In this document: in pieces, positions 1-6,389 of the stretch
Numbering within the stretch: position 1 is the first letter of the stretch
How the letters are laid out: the number at the start of each line of letters is the position of its first letter
Assembly: GCA_027005175.1 (NCBI GenBank)
Contig: JALTMC010000599.1
Span: 1 to 10,859, forward strand
Origin: Myxococcales bacterium
Lineage (GTDB): Bacteria > Myxococcota_C > UBA6777
Direction: 5' to 3'
DNA length: 10,859 nucleotides
Translations under genes and position numbers: made by a program
The notes under the pieces: generated by a model
Seen by the model: the letters and a program-made list of their open reading frames with translations, nothing else
Told to the model about the DNA's origin: nothing
Databases searched by the model: none

Positions 1-78
1 CTTCCTCCCCTACACCCCCTTTGCATACTTTCGCTCTCCCCGAGGTAACCCACCCCACGACCTCCCCAATATCTACCA

Positions 79-264
79 GATGCCACCTGCACAGGAATGC
101 CATTGACGACTCCCAACTGTGAAAGACGTTTCAAGATTAGAAGTTATAGCTAGATGCCATCTGCACAGGAGTGCCATTGACGACTCCCAGGTCAGGCATA
201 CCATCGATCTGCACAGGAGTGCCATTGACGACTCCCAGGTCAGGCATACCATCGACGACTCCTA
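79..264. repeat. 48-bp tandem repeat with diverged flanking copies
   Basis: Two adjacent copies of a 48-bp unit (159-206 and 207-254) look identical. A partial, slightly diverged copy lies upstream at 79-115, differing by a few transitions. The unit contains a smaller internal repeat: the stretch around GACGACTCC occurs at roughly 105-113, 178-186, 226-234 and again at 255-263, so the array looks nested. The unit is a multiple of three and is open in one plus-strand frame and one minus-strand frame, but no start codon plus ribosome site makes a convincing gene. The array lies downstream of ftsZ, beyond its terminator. It has no unique spacers, so it is not a CRISPR array. Confidence 0.85.
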
Positions 265-297
265 CCTTTGAAGGTGTTGGACTTTGTGGGAGCCCAT

Positions 298-334
298 AAA
301 AAAAGGACAGACCGTTTGATACGATCTGTCCTTT
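298..334 (-). terminator. Rho-independent terminator, ftsZ operon side
   Basis: On the minus strand a perfect 10-bp stem (302-311 with 325-334) is topped by one C/A mismatch, three further pairs (313-315 with 321-323) and a 5-nt loop. It is followed directly by seven U residues (298-304 are all A on the plus strand, partly inside the stem). This is a classical intrinsic terminator for transcription arriving from ftsZ, about 260 nt beyond the ftsZ stop codon. On the plus strand the stem is followed only by CTTG, so it would be weak in that direction. Confidence 0.8.
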
Positions 335-593
335 CTTGTCTTGGATCCCAAAGATCCGAAGCGGCGTCCCTTACCCCAAGAGCCGCAGCCTCATCCCGCT
401 TGCCTCAAAAATTCAACTTGTGAGCCTTGGCTCACCTGTTGTTGTGTGAAGTTCCTTCCAGAGTCGGACAACATCCGGCTTGGCTGGAGGGACGAAACGT
501 TTGCTCACCACGCCGGTTCCAACGTTTCTTCCCGAATGGGACAACGTCTGGATTTGCCGGAGGGTGATATCACAGCCAAAGTGAAGTCCCTGC
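335..593. other. Hairpin-rich 3' flank of ftsZ, no gene seen
   Basis: No open frame here has a start site and residue composition I would trust; the frames that run through it overlap ftsZ out of phase. What is visible is a run of short inverted repeats: 343-347/353-357 (GGATC/GATCC), 361-365/382-386 (GCGGC/GCCGC), 414-441 (see terminator), 465-468/474-477 (CGGA/TCCG) and 494-501/521-528 (GAAACGTT/AACGTTTC, 19-nt loop). Transcribed leftwards from ftsZ it would be a structured 3' untranslated region. Confidence 0.5.
407..441 (-). terminator. Candidate first terminator of ftsZ
   Basis: Read on the minus strand, GTGAGCC (429-435 complement) pairs with GGCTCAC (420-426 complement) around a very tight loop, realistically six pairs and a tetraloop. 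Outer CAAC/GTTG arms (414-417 and 438-441) add four pairs after a 2x2 internal loop. The hairpin is followed by AATTTTT. It lies about 150 nt after the ftsZ stop codon and upstream of the stronger terminator at 298-334. The short U tract makes it less certain; it could also be a processing or stability hairpin. Confidence 0.5.
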
Positions 594-1823
594 TTAATTA
601 TCTCGTCGGAGGAAGGTTGGGATATCGATTTCGTCCTCACCACCGGAGAGGTCAAAGAGTTCGCGATTGGCATCGGCGGGTTTGACGTGGCGTGTGGCTG
701 TGGGAGCAGGGGTTCGCAGCTCAGCATGGTTACCATAGACTGGCGTCGGGTGACGTTGGGCAAAGGAGCCACTGCTGTTGTAGGAGATCACGCTACGCAG
801 GGAAGCACCTGAGTTGGTGGTGCGAGGCTGTTCCATCATAACAGGAGGAGCGATCATGTGGTCCTCTGCATGCTCATCGAATCCAGTCGCGATAACGGTG
901 ATTTGAATCTCGCCATCAAGATCTGGATTGAAGACCGCTCCAAAGATGATATTCGCATCTTCGTCAGCAGCTTCTTGAATCAGACAAGCCGCTGCGTCAA
1001 CTTCGGCCAGGGTCATATCTTCACTACCCGTCACATTGATCAAGATCCCCTGAGCCCCTTGGATCGAGATATCCTCAAGAAGTGGACTTTCAATAGCTTG
1101 TGTGGCTGCTTCGATGGCGCGATTTTCACCACTCGCACTACCTGTTCCCATAAGAGCAAGACCTGTGTCAGCCATGATGGCTTTGACATCAGCGAAGTCA
1201 ACGTTGATGAAACCTTTGATTGTGATCAGGTCAGAGATGCCGCGAACTGCATTTAAGAGAACGCTGTCAGCGAGTTTGAACGCTTGGTTCAGACCTGTGG
1301 CTTGACCCACAACTTGGAGCAGACGTTGGTTGGGGATCACGATCAGTGTATCCACAACTTCTTTCATCTCTGCGATCCCTGCTTCCGCCTGCTTGCGACG
1401 ACGCTTTCCTTCAAAGTTGAAAGGACGAGTCACAACACCGACGGTCAGACAACCGAGGCTTTTTGCGATGCGAGCGACTTCGGGAGCAGCACCTGTTCCA
1501 GTGCCGCCACCCATACCTGCGGTCACAAAAACCATATCGGCGCCGCCGAGAGCTTCTGTGATGCGAGTCTCGTCTTCGAGGGCTGAGTGACGACCGATCT
1601 CAGGATTTCCACCAGCACCCAGACCTTTGGTCAGACGGGGTCCCAATTGAATCCGCTCACCCGCTTTGTTGTTGCCCAAAGCCTGGATATCTGTGTTTGC
1701 AGCGATGAAGTCAATCCCTTCAATTTCGCTAGCGATCATGGTGTTGATAGCATTGCCACCACCACCACCCACACCGATAACCTTGATCACCGCTTTTCGT
1801 TCTTGTTCTTCAAAATTGTACAT
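594..1823 (-). CDS. ftsZ: Cell division protein FtsZ
   Basis: FtsZ is the tubulin-like GTPase that polymerises at mid-cell into the Z ring and recruits the divisome. The 409-residue product has a glycine-rich N-terminal nucleotide site ([10 protein letters not shown], residues 16-25), the tubulin signature GGGTGTG (105-111), the FEGKRR segment (137-142) and the synergy (T7) loop NVDFADVKA (207-215), which supplies the catalytic acidic residue to the neighbouring subunit. The C-terminal GTPase-activating domain ends near residue 317. A variable linker of about 80 residues and the conserved C-terminal tail DIPTFLRR (400-407), the docking peptide for FtsA, follow. Length and motifs are typical. 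I place the start at the ATG at 1823 because AAGAGGAG (1829-1836) sits at good spacing and the family aligns from there; an in-frame GTG at 1862 would add 13 unlike residues. It is last in the ftsQ-ftsA-ftsZ series, 89 bp after ftsA. Identification is secure. Confidence 0.98.
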   Translation of the reverse strand: MYNFEEQERKAVIKVIGVGGGGGNAINTMIASEIEGIDFIAANTDIQALGNNKAGERIQLGPRLTKGLGAGGNPEIGRHSALEDETRITEALGGADMVFVTAGMGGGTGTGAAPEVARIAKSLGCLTVGVVTRPFNFEGKRRRKQAEAGIAEMKEVVDTLIVIPNQRLLQVVGQATGLNQAFKLADSVLLNAVRGISDLITIKGFINVDFADVKAIMADTGLALMGTGSASGENRAIEAATQAIESPLLEDISIQGAQGILINVTGSEDMTLAEVDAAACLIQEAADEDANIIFGAVFNPDLDGEIQITVIATGFDEHAEDHMIAPPVMMEQPRTTNSGASLRSVISYNSSGSFAQRHPTPVYGNHAELRTPAPTATRHVKPADANRELFDLSGGEDEIDIPTFLRRDN

Positions 1824-1828
1824 GTCAG

Positions 1829-1836
1829 CTCCTCTT
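1829..1836 (-). promoter_or_regulatory. Shine-Dalgarno site deciding the ftsZ start
   Basis: The minus strand reads AAGAGGAG five bases before the ATG at 1823, close to the anti-16S consensus. It supports this ATG over the GTG at 1862. Confidence 0.8.
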
Positions 1837-1912
1837 AGCTCGCTTCGCACTCCAAAAAACACTTCACTTACTTGGAATCACACCCAGCATCTGAACCACT
1901 CTGAGAGCAGTC

Positions 1913-3169
1913 TTAGAAAAAATGACCAAGCCAACGTTTCGCTTTGGTCAGCCATGCACGCACCTTATGAGATCCTCGATGCCAGGAGGAGTTCTCTAAG
2001 GTCGCCAGATAAATCGGATCTTTCTGACGGTGAATGGCATGTAAGATCAGCCCAATTCCTGTGGAGTAAGCAGGGCTGCTCACCACATCAATCAGACCGC
2101 CAATATGTTGAGGGGTGCCGCGTCGGACGGGCAAACCCGTTACTTCTTCTGCAACTTCGACCATTCCGTCGAGGTTGGTGCATCCGCCGGTGAGGACCAA
2201 GCCAGAGGCCAACAAGTCTTCACCACCGGCATTGCGGATCTCTTTTTGAACCATCAAGAAAAGTTCTTCGACCCGTGGCTCGATGATATCAGCCAGTAGC
2301 TGTCGGCTGAGTTCCTTGGCACTACGCCCACCCACACCGGACACCCGGATCTTCTCATCGTGTCGAACCATGCTGGTTTTGGCACAGCCGTAACGGATCT
2401 TAATTCGCTCGGCCTCGGGAATGGGCGTGCGCAAACCAATGGAAATATCGCGGGTAATGTGGTCGCCCCCCACAGGCAAAACGGCTGTATGAACGACACT
2501 TCCGCCTTCCCAGATCGCGACATCAGTGGTTCCGGCCCCGACATCAACCAAGGCCACTCCCAGATCTTTTTCGTCATCCGATAGGATCGCTTCACTGGAC
2601 GCGATCGCATCGCAAGTCACAACAGGTGTTGCAAGACCTGCCTGCCGGGTACACTTGGTGATATTTTGGATCGCAGAGTGAGGTGCAGTTATCAGATGAA
2701 CCTTCGCTTCCAATCGAATTCCACTCAGACCCAATGGGTTGGCGATATGCTCTTGCGAGTCGATCGAGAAATGACGAGGCAATGTGTGTAGAACTTCCTG
2801 CCCTGTTCCAAGAGGAATGGCGCGTGCACCATCAATCACCCGAAGCAACTCAGACTCGTGAACTTCCGACTCCTTGAGAGCCACGACGCCGCTGCTATTG
2901 AGACCCTGTAAGTGCCCCCCCGAGATGTTGACGTAGACCTCCCGTATCGAGCAACCTGCCATCAATTCAGCTTCTTGGATCGCCTTTCCAATGGCATCCA
3001 CTGAGGGAGTGATCTCGTCTACGATACCACGTGTCACACCTTTGGAGGAGGCGGTGCCAATACCAATGATATCCACTTCTTCATTGGCTCCAACTTCACC
3101 CACAATGGCACAGACTTTTGAAGTCCCAACGTCAAGCCCTACTAAAATGTCTTCTTTGCGACTGGCCAT
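1913..3169 (-). CDS. ftsA: Cell division protein FtsA
   Basis: FtsA is the actin-like ATPase that anchors FtsZ filaments to the cytoplasmic membrane and passes signals to late divisome proteins. The 418-residue product shows the actin-fold landmarks in order: phosphate-1 loop VGLDVGTSKV (10-19), the FtsA-specific 1C/SHS2 domain (about 84-165) in place of actin subdomain 1B, phosphate-2 loop DVGAGTTDVAIW (209-220), and the adenosine motif VLTGGCTNLDGM (325-336). The last 15 residues (about 404-418, rich in W, K, R and F) form the amphipathic membrane-targeting helix. Length is normal for the family. The ATG at 3169 is preceded by a modest GGGAA ribosome site, and the family alignment starts within a few residues of it. 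It lies between ftsQ and ftsZ. The 233-bp upstream gap and the promoter candidate there suggest ftsA-ftsZ can be transcribed apart from ftsQ. Confidence 0.98.
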   Translation of the reverse strand: MASRKEDILVGLDVGTSKVCAIVGEVGANEEVDIIGIGTASSKGVTRGIVDEITPSVDAIGKAIQEAELMAGCSIREVYVNISGGHLQGLNSSGVVALKESEVHESELLRVIDGARAIPLGTGQEVLHTLPRHFSIDSQEHIANPLGLSGIRLEAKVHLITAPHSAIQNITKCTRQAGLATPVVTCDAIASSEAILSDDEKDLGVALVDVGAGTTDVAIWEGGSVVHTAVLPVGGDHITRDISIGLRTPIPEAERIKIRYGCAKTSMVRHDEKIRVSGVGGRSAKELSRQLLADIIEPRVEELFLMVQKEIRNAGGEDLLASGLVLTGGCTNLDGMVEVAEEVTGLPVRRGTPQHIGGLIDVVSSPAYSTGIGLILHAIHRQKDPIYLATLENSSWHRGSHKVRAWLTKAKRWLGHFF

Positions 3170-3272
3170 ATTTCTTCCCGTTCAACCAACAATGACAAAA
3201 CAATCCACTTGAAAGAAAAAGCGAGTGAATCCGCCATTTGAAGCGAATCTATCGCAAATACAAATCATGAGA

Positions 3273-3302
3273 ATCATAAAAAGAGAGAGGACAAACTTGC
3301 AA
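3273..3302 (-). promoter_or_regulatory. Candidate sigma70-type promoter for ftsA-ftsZ
   Basis: On the minus strand TTGCAA (3297-3302) and TATGAT (3273-3278) are separated by 18 nt, matching the -35 box at four of six positions and the -10 box at five of six. Transcription would start near 3265, leaving a leader of about 95 nt before the ftsA ATG. The surrounding 3170-3402 gap is A+T-richer than the genes, carries a short ACAT triplet repeat (3305-3318), and holds no gene I can support. This is consensus matching by eye only. Confidence 0.4.
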
Positions 3303-3402
3303 AAATACATACATACATCAGAAGAGAAACGAAGGGTGTGTCATCTTCATTTACGACGAGAGTCGCAACAGAAAGAAAGGACAACAACACATAAGAAACT
3401 CA

Positions 3403-4368
3403 CTATCGAATGGCCACAACTTGTTTGCGTTTGCGAGCCGCCGGTCCCCGAGCAACCGGATGATTGCGATAAGGTTTGATCACCGCTCGACGCAGGTGTT
3501 GTTCCAGGTTCAGATACACAGCCCGGATCTTCTGCATCCCGCGTTTTCCAAAGAGTTTGTACACCTTCATCAAGGCACTCAAACGCTCGGGCAATCGATC
3601 GTATCCCAGGTGAATCGTGGTTTGCTTTGTTTTCAAAACATATCCCACCACACGATCGATTCGAATTTCACGCAGTTGCGAATAACGCGACATACGTTTC
3701 TGTCGGTAGACCTCCTTGAGAGCCAAAGCATGACGAAAGATCCTCTGGTACATCTTGGGGTGTGCAACATACTCACCCTTCTGAATCCCTCGAATTCGCA
3801 GCATCTTCCATCTGCGCTGGCTTTGAGATGCCAGCTTGTAGGGCACACCTGAAGCACTCATCAAATACACTTGGTCCAGCACAAGGAGAGCCACAGGCCG
3901 ATGAGTTCGCAACTCAACGGTGAGCGTATCAGGCAAATCCCGGCGCAGTCGCACCCATCGGATCTGAGGATGACGCTTCATCCGCCGCGCAACTTCCTTT
4001 AAGTCTAGCAGCATCAAGTTCTCGCCATATCGAATACCACCTGCCCGCAACAACTCTTGGGTGGTGATATCATGATGACGAAAGTGCGAAACCTTGCGCA
4101 GAGCAAAGAGCGAATCGTGAGAGAAATAATCCCACAACATCCGGCTCGACAAGAACAACACAGGCAAACCAACCAGCCAAATGCCCCAGCGAAACATCCA
4201 ACGACAGAATCGAAAAAACGTCCGAACCCTCTGCGCTGTCGGCACTCGACGTGCGTTCCGCCTGGTCCAACCCCGACGGCGTGTGCTGCGACGACGAACG
4301 GAAGCACCTTCCGGCACCTCCGATTTGCGCGATACCTGCTGTTCATCTACTGTGGGGTCTTGCTGCAA
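3403..4368 (-). CDS. ftsQ: Cell division protein FtsQ
   Basis: FtsQ (DivIB family) is a bitopic membrane protein that links early and late divisome proteins and binds FtsB/FtsL with its periplasmic part. The 321-residue product has a strongly basic cytoplasmic N-terminus (arginine-rich, about 24-41), one transmembrane segment (about 57-76), a POTRA domain (about 88-156, containing the GGIRYGENLMLLDL stretch and the LPDTLTVEL end strand), and the FtsQ beta domain up to about residue 296. The last 25 residues are again basic and probably disordered. The start is a TTG at 4368: GGAG (4376-4379) lies seven bases upstream, no ATG or GTG occurs between it and the upstream in-frame stop at 4420-4422, and the next ATG is inside the transmembrane segment. 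A GTG at codon 18 is a weaker alternative. The gene is divergent from the maf/yceF gene and not preceded by ddl or mur genes. Sequence identity within FtsQ is low in general, so the call rests on architecture plus position before ftsA. Confidence 0.92.
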   Translation of the reverse strand: MQQDPTVDEQQVSRKSEVPEGASVRRRSTRRRGWTRRNARRVPTAQRVRTFFRFCRWMFRWGIWLVGLPVLFLSSRMLWDYFSHDSLFALRKVSHFRHHDITTQELLRAGGIRYGENLMLLDLKEVARRMKRHPQIRWVRLRRDLPDTLTVELRTHRPVALLVLDQVYLMSASGVPYKLASQSQRRWKMLRIRGIQKGEYVAHPKMYQRIFRHALALKEVYRQKRMSRYSQLREIRIDRVVGYVLKTKQTTIHLGYDRLPERLSALMKVYKLFGKRGMQKIRAVYLNLEQHLRRAVIKPYRNHPVARGPAARKRKQVVAIR

Positions 4369-4375
4369 TGCTTTG

Positions 4376-4379
4376 CTCC
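4376..4379 (-). promoter_or_regulatory. Shine-Dalgarno site for the TTG start of ftsQ
   Basis: GGAG on the minus strand, seven bases before TTG at 4368. It is the main reason for accepting a non-ATG start. Confidence 0.6.
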
Positions 4380-4392
4380 GTTTGTGCCAAAA

Positions 4393-4410
4393 TGCACAAT
4401 GTGCACAATG
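4393..4410. repeat. Tandem 9-bp repeat forming a dyad, ftsQ/maf intergenic region
   Basis: Two adjacent copies of TGCACAATG (4393-4401, 4402-4410) also create the palindrome TGCACA-A-TGTGCA (4393-4405). It lies 25-42 nt upstream of the ftsQ start codon in the divergent control region between ftsQ and maf. A repressor operator or an RNA leader element are both possible; I see no matching regulator in the window. Confidence 0.5.
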
Positions 4411-4463
4411 GTCGACAGATCACCATACATTGCAAATTACCCTTCCCTACAAGCTCGACGCAA

Positions 4464-4482
4464 AAAATCTGCAAAAGATTTT
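4464..4482. promoter_or_regulatory. A+T-rich inverted repeat upstream of maf
   Basis: AAAATCT (4464-4470) and AGATTTT (4476-4482) form a perfect 7-bp inverted repeat with a 5-nt spacer, about 45 nt before the maf start codon. It may be an operator or a leader hairpin; it has no function I can name. Confidence 0.3.
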
Positions 4483-4527
4483 CTGCCCTCGCGCTTCGAC
4501 CGAATTTTCGATGGAATAGGAAGCCTC

Positions 4528-5121
4528 ATGCGAACCCTTGTCTTAGCCTCAACATCCCCATACCGCCGTGCCCAACTCGAACAACTTGGACTGCCTTTTC
4601 TAACCTATGCTCCTCCCATCGATGAGTCTAGTTTTAAGCACAAGAATGCACCGATTTCCCAACGTGTGGCCGATCTCTCGATCGCCAAAGCTGAATCCCT
4701 TGCTCAACTCTATCCCAACGCCCTCATTATCGGTGGCGATCAAATGGCCACGATCGACGGAGAACTCCTGGAAAAACCAGGAAATAGAGAGGCTGCCCAG
4801 CAACAGTTGCGTCGTCTGATCGGTCGATCTCATCAACTCTACAGTGGTGTCGCGGTCCACGATCCAACACAGCCTCGCACTGAAGTCGCAGTGGAATGCC
4901 ACACCATGACCATGCGCCAACTTCCCAGTGCCAACATCGACGCTTATCTCGATCGAGATCAACCCTGGGATTGTGTCGGCTCCTACAAACTCGAATCCAG
5001 CGGCATCGCCCTCTTCTCCTCCATCGAAGGAAGAGACCACACCGCCATCATCGGATTACCACTGATGCAACTTGTCACGATCCTAGAGACGTTTGGCATC
5101 CTGCTCCCTGCCGTACCATGA
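4528..5121 (+). CDS. yceF: Maf-family nucleotide pyrophosphatase, YceF (m7GTP) type
   Basis: Maf proteins hydrolyse the alpha-beta phosphate bond of non-canonical or modified nucleoside triphosphates and are treated as house-cleaning enzymes; the YceF branch prefers 7-methyl-GTP. The 197-residue product starts with the family motif LVLASTSPYRR (4-14). It carries the acidic IDES stretch (31-34), IIGGDQ with the presumed catalytic Asp71 (67-72), EKP (82-84), and the segment GSYKLESSGIALF followed by EGRD (151-171). The SYK-x-E form there matches YceF rather than the YhdE (dTTP/UTP) branch, which has a different sequence at this place. Length is typical. The ATG at 4528 has AGGAA at 4518-4522, and similarity to the family begins at once, so the longer upstream open frame is not used. 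It is transcribed away from ftsQ. Family is secure; substrate preference is inferred from motifs. Confidence 0.93.
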   Translation: MRTLVLASTSPYRRAQLEQLGLPFLTYAPPIDESSFKHKNAPISQRVADLSIAKAESLAQLYPNALIIGGDQMATIDGELLEKPGNREAAQQQLRRLIGRSHQLYSGVAVHDPTQPRTEVAVECHTMTMRQLPSANIDAYLDRDQPWDCVGSYKLESSGIALFSSIEGRDHTAIIGLPLMQLVTILETFGILLPAVP

Positions 5122-5132
5122 GAGCCTAGCCC

Positions 5133-5161
5133 TTGACGCAGGGAGGACGGAGCACTACAGT
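5133..5161 (+). promoter_or_regulatory. Candidate sigma70-type promoter for the exported protein gene
   Basis: TTGACG (5133-5138, five of six matches to the -35 box) and TACAGT (5156-5161, four of six to the -10 box) are 17 nt apart, giving a leader of about 45 nt before the ATG at 5214. It begins 11 bp after the maf stop codon. Consensus match by eye. Confidence 0.4.
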
Positions 5162-5213
5162 GGAAACGAATGATTTATTTACGTTTTCAGTGATTCAAAG
5201 ATAGGTTTGTGCG

Positions 5214-5849
5214 ATGAGTGTTCGCTGGTTGGGGGTGTTGTGCTTGGGTTGTCTTATCAGTTTGCAGTGGAGTTGCAGTGTTGCTGTAGAGGTCCGGGCT
5301 CAAGAAGAGATCACATTCACGATTGACCTGGACAAGCTCCTCGCCTCCAACAAACTCAACAAAACCAAGCTCTTTCCCGAAGGCAAACTGCCTCACGATT
5401 TCAAGATCAAGCTCCCCTTCTGGCACAACATCAACTATGACTTGAGCACAAACGATGACCTCAAAAAATACAAATCAAAAATCCGTGGATTGCGTCTGCA
5501 ACAACTCTCCTACAAAGTGACGGAAAATACACTGAGCGTTGATCTACCCAGCCATAAACAAGTCTTGGGAGTCTATTTGGCCAAGCATGGGAAGAAGATG
5601 CTCAAAGACTTTACAAAAATTGGCTTTTTCTACCCCATTCCCTCCAACCGCATCAACATCAGTGATCGGCTTCAGTTGGAAGACAAAGGAGCAGACATCG
5701 CAGGAGGCTTCTTCAAGGATCTCTCTTTTGCCATCGGCCTTCAAGGGGTACTCGCCCTCGATGGTGCCCAAAACCAAACCGTACCCTCTGGACGAATCGT
5801 ACTCAAAGTCGTCGTTGATGTGATCTTTACCGTTGATGTGGATCTATAG
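5214..5849 (+). CDS. Exported protein of unknown function
   Basis: I do not recognise this 211-residue protein. Residues 1-29 look like a secretion signal: MSVR, then a hydrophobic stretch (about 5-19), and a plausible signal peptidase I site after VRA (about residue 29). A cysteine at 21 is preceded by LQWS, a poor lipobox, so a lipoprotein is possible but less likely. The mature part is rich in short alternating hydrophobic/polar runs (for example ITFTIDLD at 33-40 and IVLKVVVDVIFTVDV at 195-209), suggesting a beta-sandwich or barrel-like fold ending in a long beta strand. It has no cysteines and many lysines, and no catalytic motif. The ATG has a weak AGG site (5203-5205). It lies between maf and the large lipoprotein gene on the same strand, with a promoter candidate of its own. 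A periplasmic or outer-membrane-associated location is inferred; function is unknown. Confidence 0.75.
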   Translation: MSVRWLGVLCLGCLISLQWSCSVAVEVRAQEEITFTIDLDKLLASNKLNKTKLFPEGKLPHDFKIKLPFWHNINYDLSTNDDLKKYKSKIRGLRLQQLSYKVTENTLSVDLPSHKQVLGVYLAKHGKKMLKDFTKIGFFYPIPSNRINISDRLQLEDKGADIAGGFFKDLSFAIGLQGVLALDGAQNQTVPSGRIVLKVVVDVIFTVDVDL

Positions 5850-6110
5850 GGCTTCAAATCCCAACAAGACTCACATACGAGTTCCCAACTCCACACTCCT
5901 TGTTGTTCGAAATGGTAAAGAGTCTCAAGTTCGAATGACCAGAGAGTATTTTTGATGGAAAAAGCATCTTGGGAAGAAGGCGTTATGGGGAACAATCTGT
6001 GCACAGAGAAACAGGTCAAAATTGTGTATGATACGAGAAGCAAACAAAGTCTACTCAAAAGGACGGAATCACCTTATGTCGTCAACGATCCCCACCCCAT
6101 CCGCTTGATT

Positions 6111-6166
6111 CAGCCTACGGCTTCACCCCTACGGGGCTGTCTGCGCAGTCGCGCTTCGCTCTCGCT
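6111..6166. repeat. Cluster of short GC-rich palindromes, REP-like element
   Basis: Four small dyads follow one another: AGCC-TAC-GGCT (6112-6122), CCCC-TAC-GGGG (6126-6136), CTGCGCAG (6141-6148) and GCG-CTT-CGC (6151-6159), with outer CAGC/GCTG (6111-6114, 6163-6166) able to close the set. The first two share the TAC loop, as if one was copied from the other. Such compact intergenic palindrome groups are typical of REP-type dispersed elements; whether it is repeated elsewhere in the genome cannot be seen here. Confidence 0.5.
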
Positions 6167-6360
6167 GTAGATTCTGCCGGACCCGCGCTCAGGAGGGGGT
6201 TTCCACGCTCACAACATAAGAGGTTTTTTCCTGATGACATTCTCTGTTTTCATTTTTGAAGAAAGCTGCCGGAAGCCCATGAGAGACAAACGAACGAGTT
6301 AGAATATATTACAAAACAACCAAGCGAAGTGAAGGTTTTTCCAAATCAGAACTCAGAGAT

Positions 6361-6383
6361 CCCGGATGTTCCGGGCCTAAAGG
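6361..6383 (+). promoter_or_regulatory. Hairpin and Shine-Dalgarno site before the lipoprotein gene
   Basis: CCCGGA-TGT-TCCGGG (6361-6375) is a perfect six-pair GC-rich hairpin. Three bases later comes AAAGG (6379-6383), six bases before the ATG at 6390. The ribosome site supports that start. The hairpin immediately upstream could stabilise the message or affect ribosome access, but it does not include the site itself. Confidence 0.45.
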
Positions 6384-6389
6384 TGTAGC

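Larger units (their letters stand above)
5850..6389. other. 540-bp intergenic region, no supported gene
   Basis: No reading frame here is convincing; the longest (5952-6170, plus strand) has no good ribosome site and runs through the palindrome cluster. I see a weak 7-bp inverted repeat CAACAAG/CTTGTTG (5862-5868, 5899-5905) after the upstream gene, the palindrome cluster at 6111-6166, and the hairpin just before the lipoprotein gene. I found no clear promoter for the downstream gene by eye. Confidence 0.6.

Noticed and set aside
79-264. CRISPR array
   Set aside because: The 48-bp copies are directly adjacent with no unique spacers; no cas genes nearby. The same applies to the 22-bp array at 10250-10315.
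413-772. Minus-strand open frame of 119 codons overlapping the end of ftsZ
   Set aside because: Two thirds lie inside ftsZ in another frame; no ribosome site and no recognisable domain in the remaining part.
1824-1862. Longer FtsZ start at a GTG (1862)
   Set aside because: The extra 13 residues do not resemble FtsZ, and a strong AAGAGGAG ribosome site precedes the ATG at 1823.
3225-3479. Plus-strand open frame in the ftsA-ftsQ gap
   Set aside because: It lies antisense to the end of ftsQ, has no ribosome site, and its composition reflects the purine-rich spacer.
4057-4527. Long upstream extension of the maf reading frame
   Set aside because: It runs antisense to ftsQ, has low-complexity composition, and Maf similarity begins exactly at the ATG at 4528 with its own ribosome site.
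5862-5905. Terminator after the exported protein gene from the CAACAAG/CTTGTTG arms
   Set aside because: The loop is 30 nt, the stem is A+T-rich and no U tract follows.
5952-6170. Plus-strand open frame of 72 codons between the exported protein and the lipoprotein
   Set aside because: No good ribosome site, and the C-terminal third is translation of the palindrome cluster.
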